The translations under genes and the position numbers were made by a program. From positions 1-37,160 of IMG/VR virus record IMGVR_UViG_3300042317_001219: 37,160 nucleotides of DNA. One strand, 5' to 3'. Under the pieces are notes generated by a model that worked only from the letters and a program-made list of their open reading frames with translations, searched no databases and was not told where the DNA came from. This document shows positions 36,899 through 37,160 of this stretch, one piece after another; position 1 is the stretch's first letter, and each line of letters starts with the position of its first letter. Source of the stretch: a virus.

Positions 36899-37146
36899 CC
36901 AACGACCAAAAAACCGCGTTTGGATTTGCGGGCAAAAACATCACCTGGACAGAGACCATTAAGCTGATTGAAGCTATTCAGCAACAGCAATGGATGACGG
37001 CTGTTAGTAGGGAAACCAAAGGTGAAGATAGAATTCACGCATGTGGTTCTGTCGATGGCATTAACTTGATTTTGTCTACACTTGTCCAATTCAGACAAGA
37101 CGCCAGAAAACTAAATGGCTTGACACCTAACGAAGATTTGGCATAA
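36895..37146 (+). CDS. Hypothetical protein after the portal (83 aa), complete copy
   Basis: ATG 36895 overlaps the portal TGA. The product begins MTNDQKTAFGFAGKNITWTE and is helical and polar, with HACGSVDGINLILSTLVQFR near the middle. It has no recognisable domain; small genes coupled to the portal often encode minor head proteins or assembly factors. Most of this gene is duplicated at 2-178 because the window closes a circle; by continuity the next gene is the scaffold at 242. Confidence 0.75.
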   Translation: MTNDQKTAFGFAGKNITWTETIKLIEAIQQQQWMTAVSRETKGEDRIHACGSVDGINLILSTLVQFRQDARKLNGLTPNEDLA

Positions 37147-37160
37147 CGCCAACAACGGGC
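36969..37160. repeat. Right copy of the terminal repeat
   Basis: Counterpart of 1-192, offset by 36,968 bases, with four transitions at 36978, 37008, 37017 and 37033. All four fall in the first 65 bases of the repeat; the remaining 127 bases are identical. Confidence 0.9.

Noticed and set aside
1-37160. CRISPR arrays, tRNA genes, integrase and attachment sites
   Set aside because: I looked for regularly spaced repeats, tRNA-like cloverleaf sequence and tyrosine or serine recombinase motifs and saw none; a tRNA scan could still find a divergent tRNA.

Overview
The window is an essentially complete genome of a tailed, double-stranded DNA bacteriophage. The first 192 bases recur at the end (36969-37160) with four transitions, so the sequence closes on itself into a circle of about 36,968 bp. 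A terminase, a large portal, a SU10-type major capsid protein, a beta-rich nozzle protein, large Ala/Gly-rich internal proteins, several short fibres, and no sheath, tube or tape-measure gene together suggest a short-tailed (podovirus-like) virion. I see no integrase, repressor, DNA polymerase, primase or RNA polymerase; the phage looks lytic and dependent on host replication enzymes. Most structural genes start within a few bases of the previous stop and lack a clear Shine-Dalgarno sequence, which may say something about the host. The host cannot be named from this sequence.

Layout, reading around the circle: (1) 32112-37146 and 1-4405 (+): a hypothetical gene, a hairpin-rich non-coding leader, terminase, portal, scaffold, capsid, a structured capsid 3' segment and a head-tail adaptor. 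(2) 4407-8783 (+): two fibre genes sharing an attachment motif and a repeat family, with small tail-associated genes. (3) 8786-9592 (+): a lysis cassette of two small membrane proteins and an M15 endopeptidase. (4) 9594-19983 (+): zinc ribbon, tail nozzle, a third fibre and four internal/ejection-type proteins. (5) 20078-28924 (+): a compact early region with an OB-fold protein, HTH proteins, a PD-(D/E)XK resolvase, a DnaB-type helicase split into two genes, a dNMP kinase, a PD-(D/E)XK exonuclease, a cytosine-C5 methyltransferase and a terminase-small-subunit candidate. (6) 28921-31498 (-): a convergent block of eight small genes. (7) 31499-32111: a non-coding stretch of G-rich repeats and a long alternating purine-pyrimidine tract, a candidate origin or control region.

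Three things stand out. The replicative helicase is cut between Walker A and the next core strand: the halves lie 2.07 kb apart with four recognisable or likely genes (and part of a fifth ORF) between them, and together they supply every DnaB motif with no core residues missing. The methyltransferase gene is covered along almost its whole length by a second open frame, whose start (ATG 27362) interlocks with the methyltransferase start (GTG 27364) and which carries signatures I associate with recurrent phage proteins. The methyltransferase itself has lysine in place of the catalytic glutamate of its ENV motif, and that base difference is silent in the second frame. Family names below come from recognising motifs in the translations; no database search was run.
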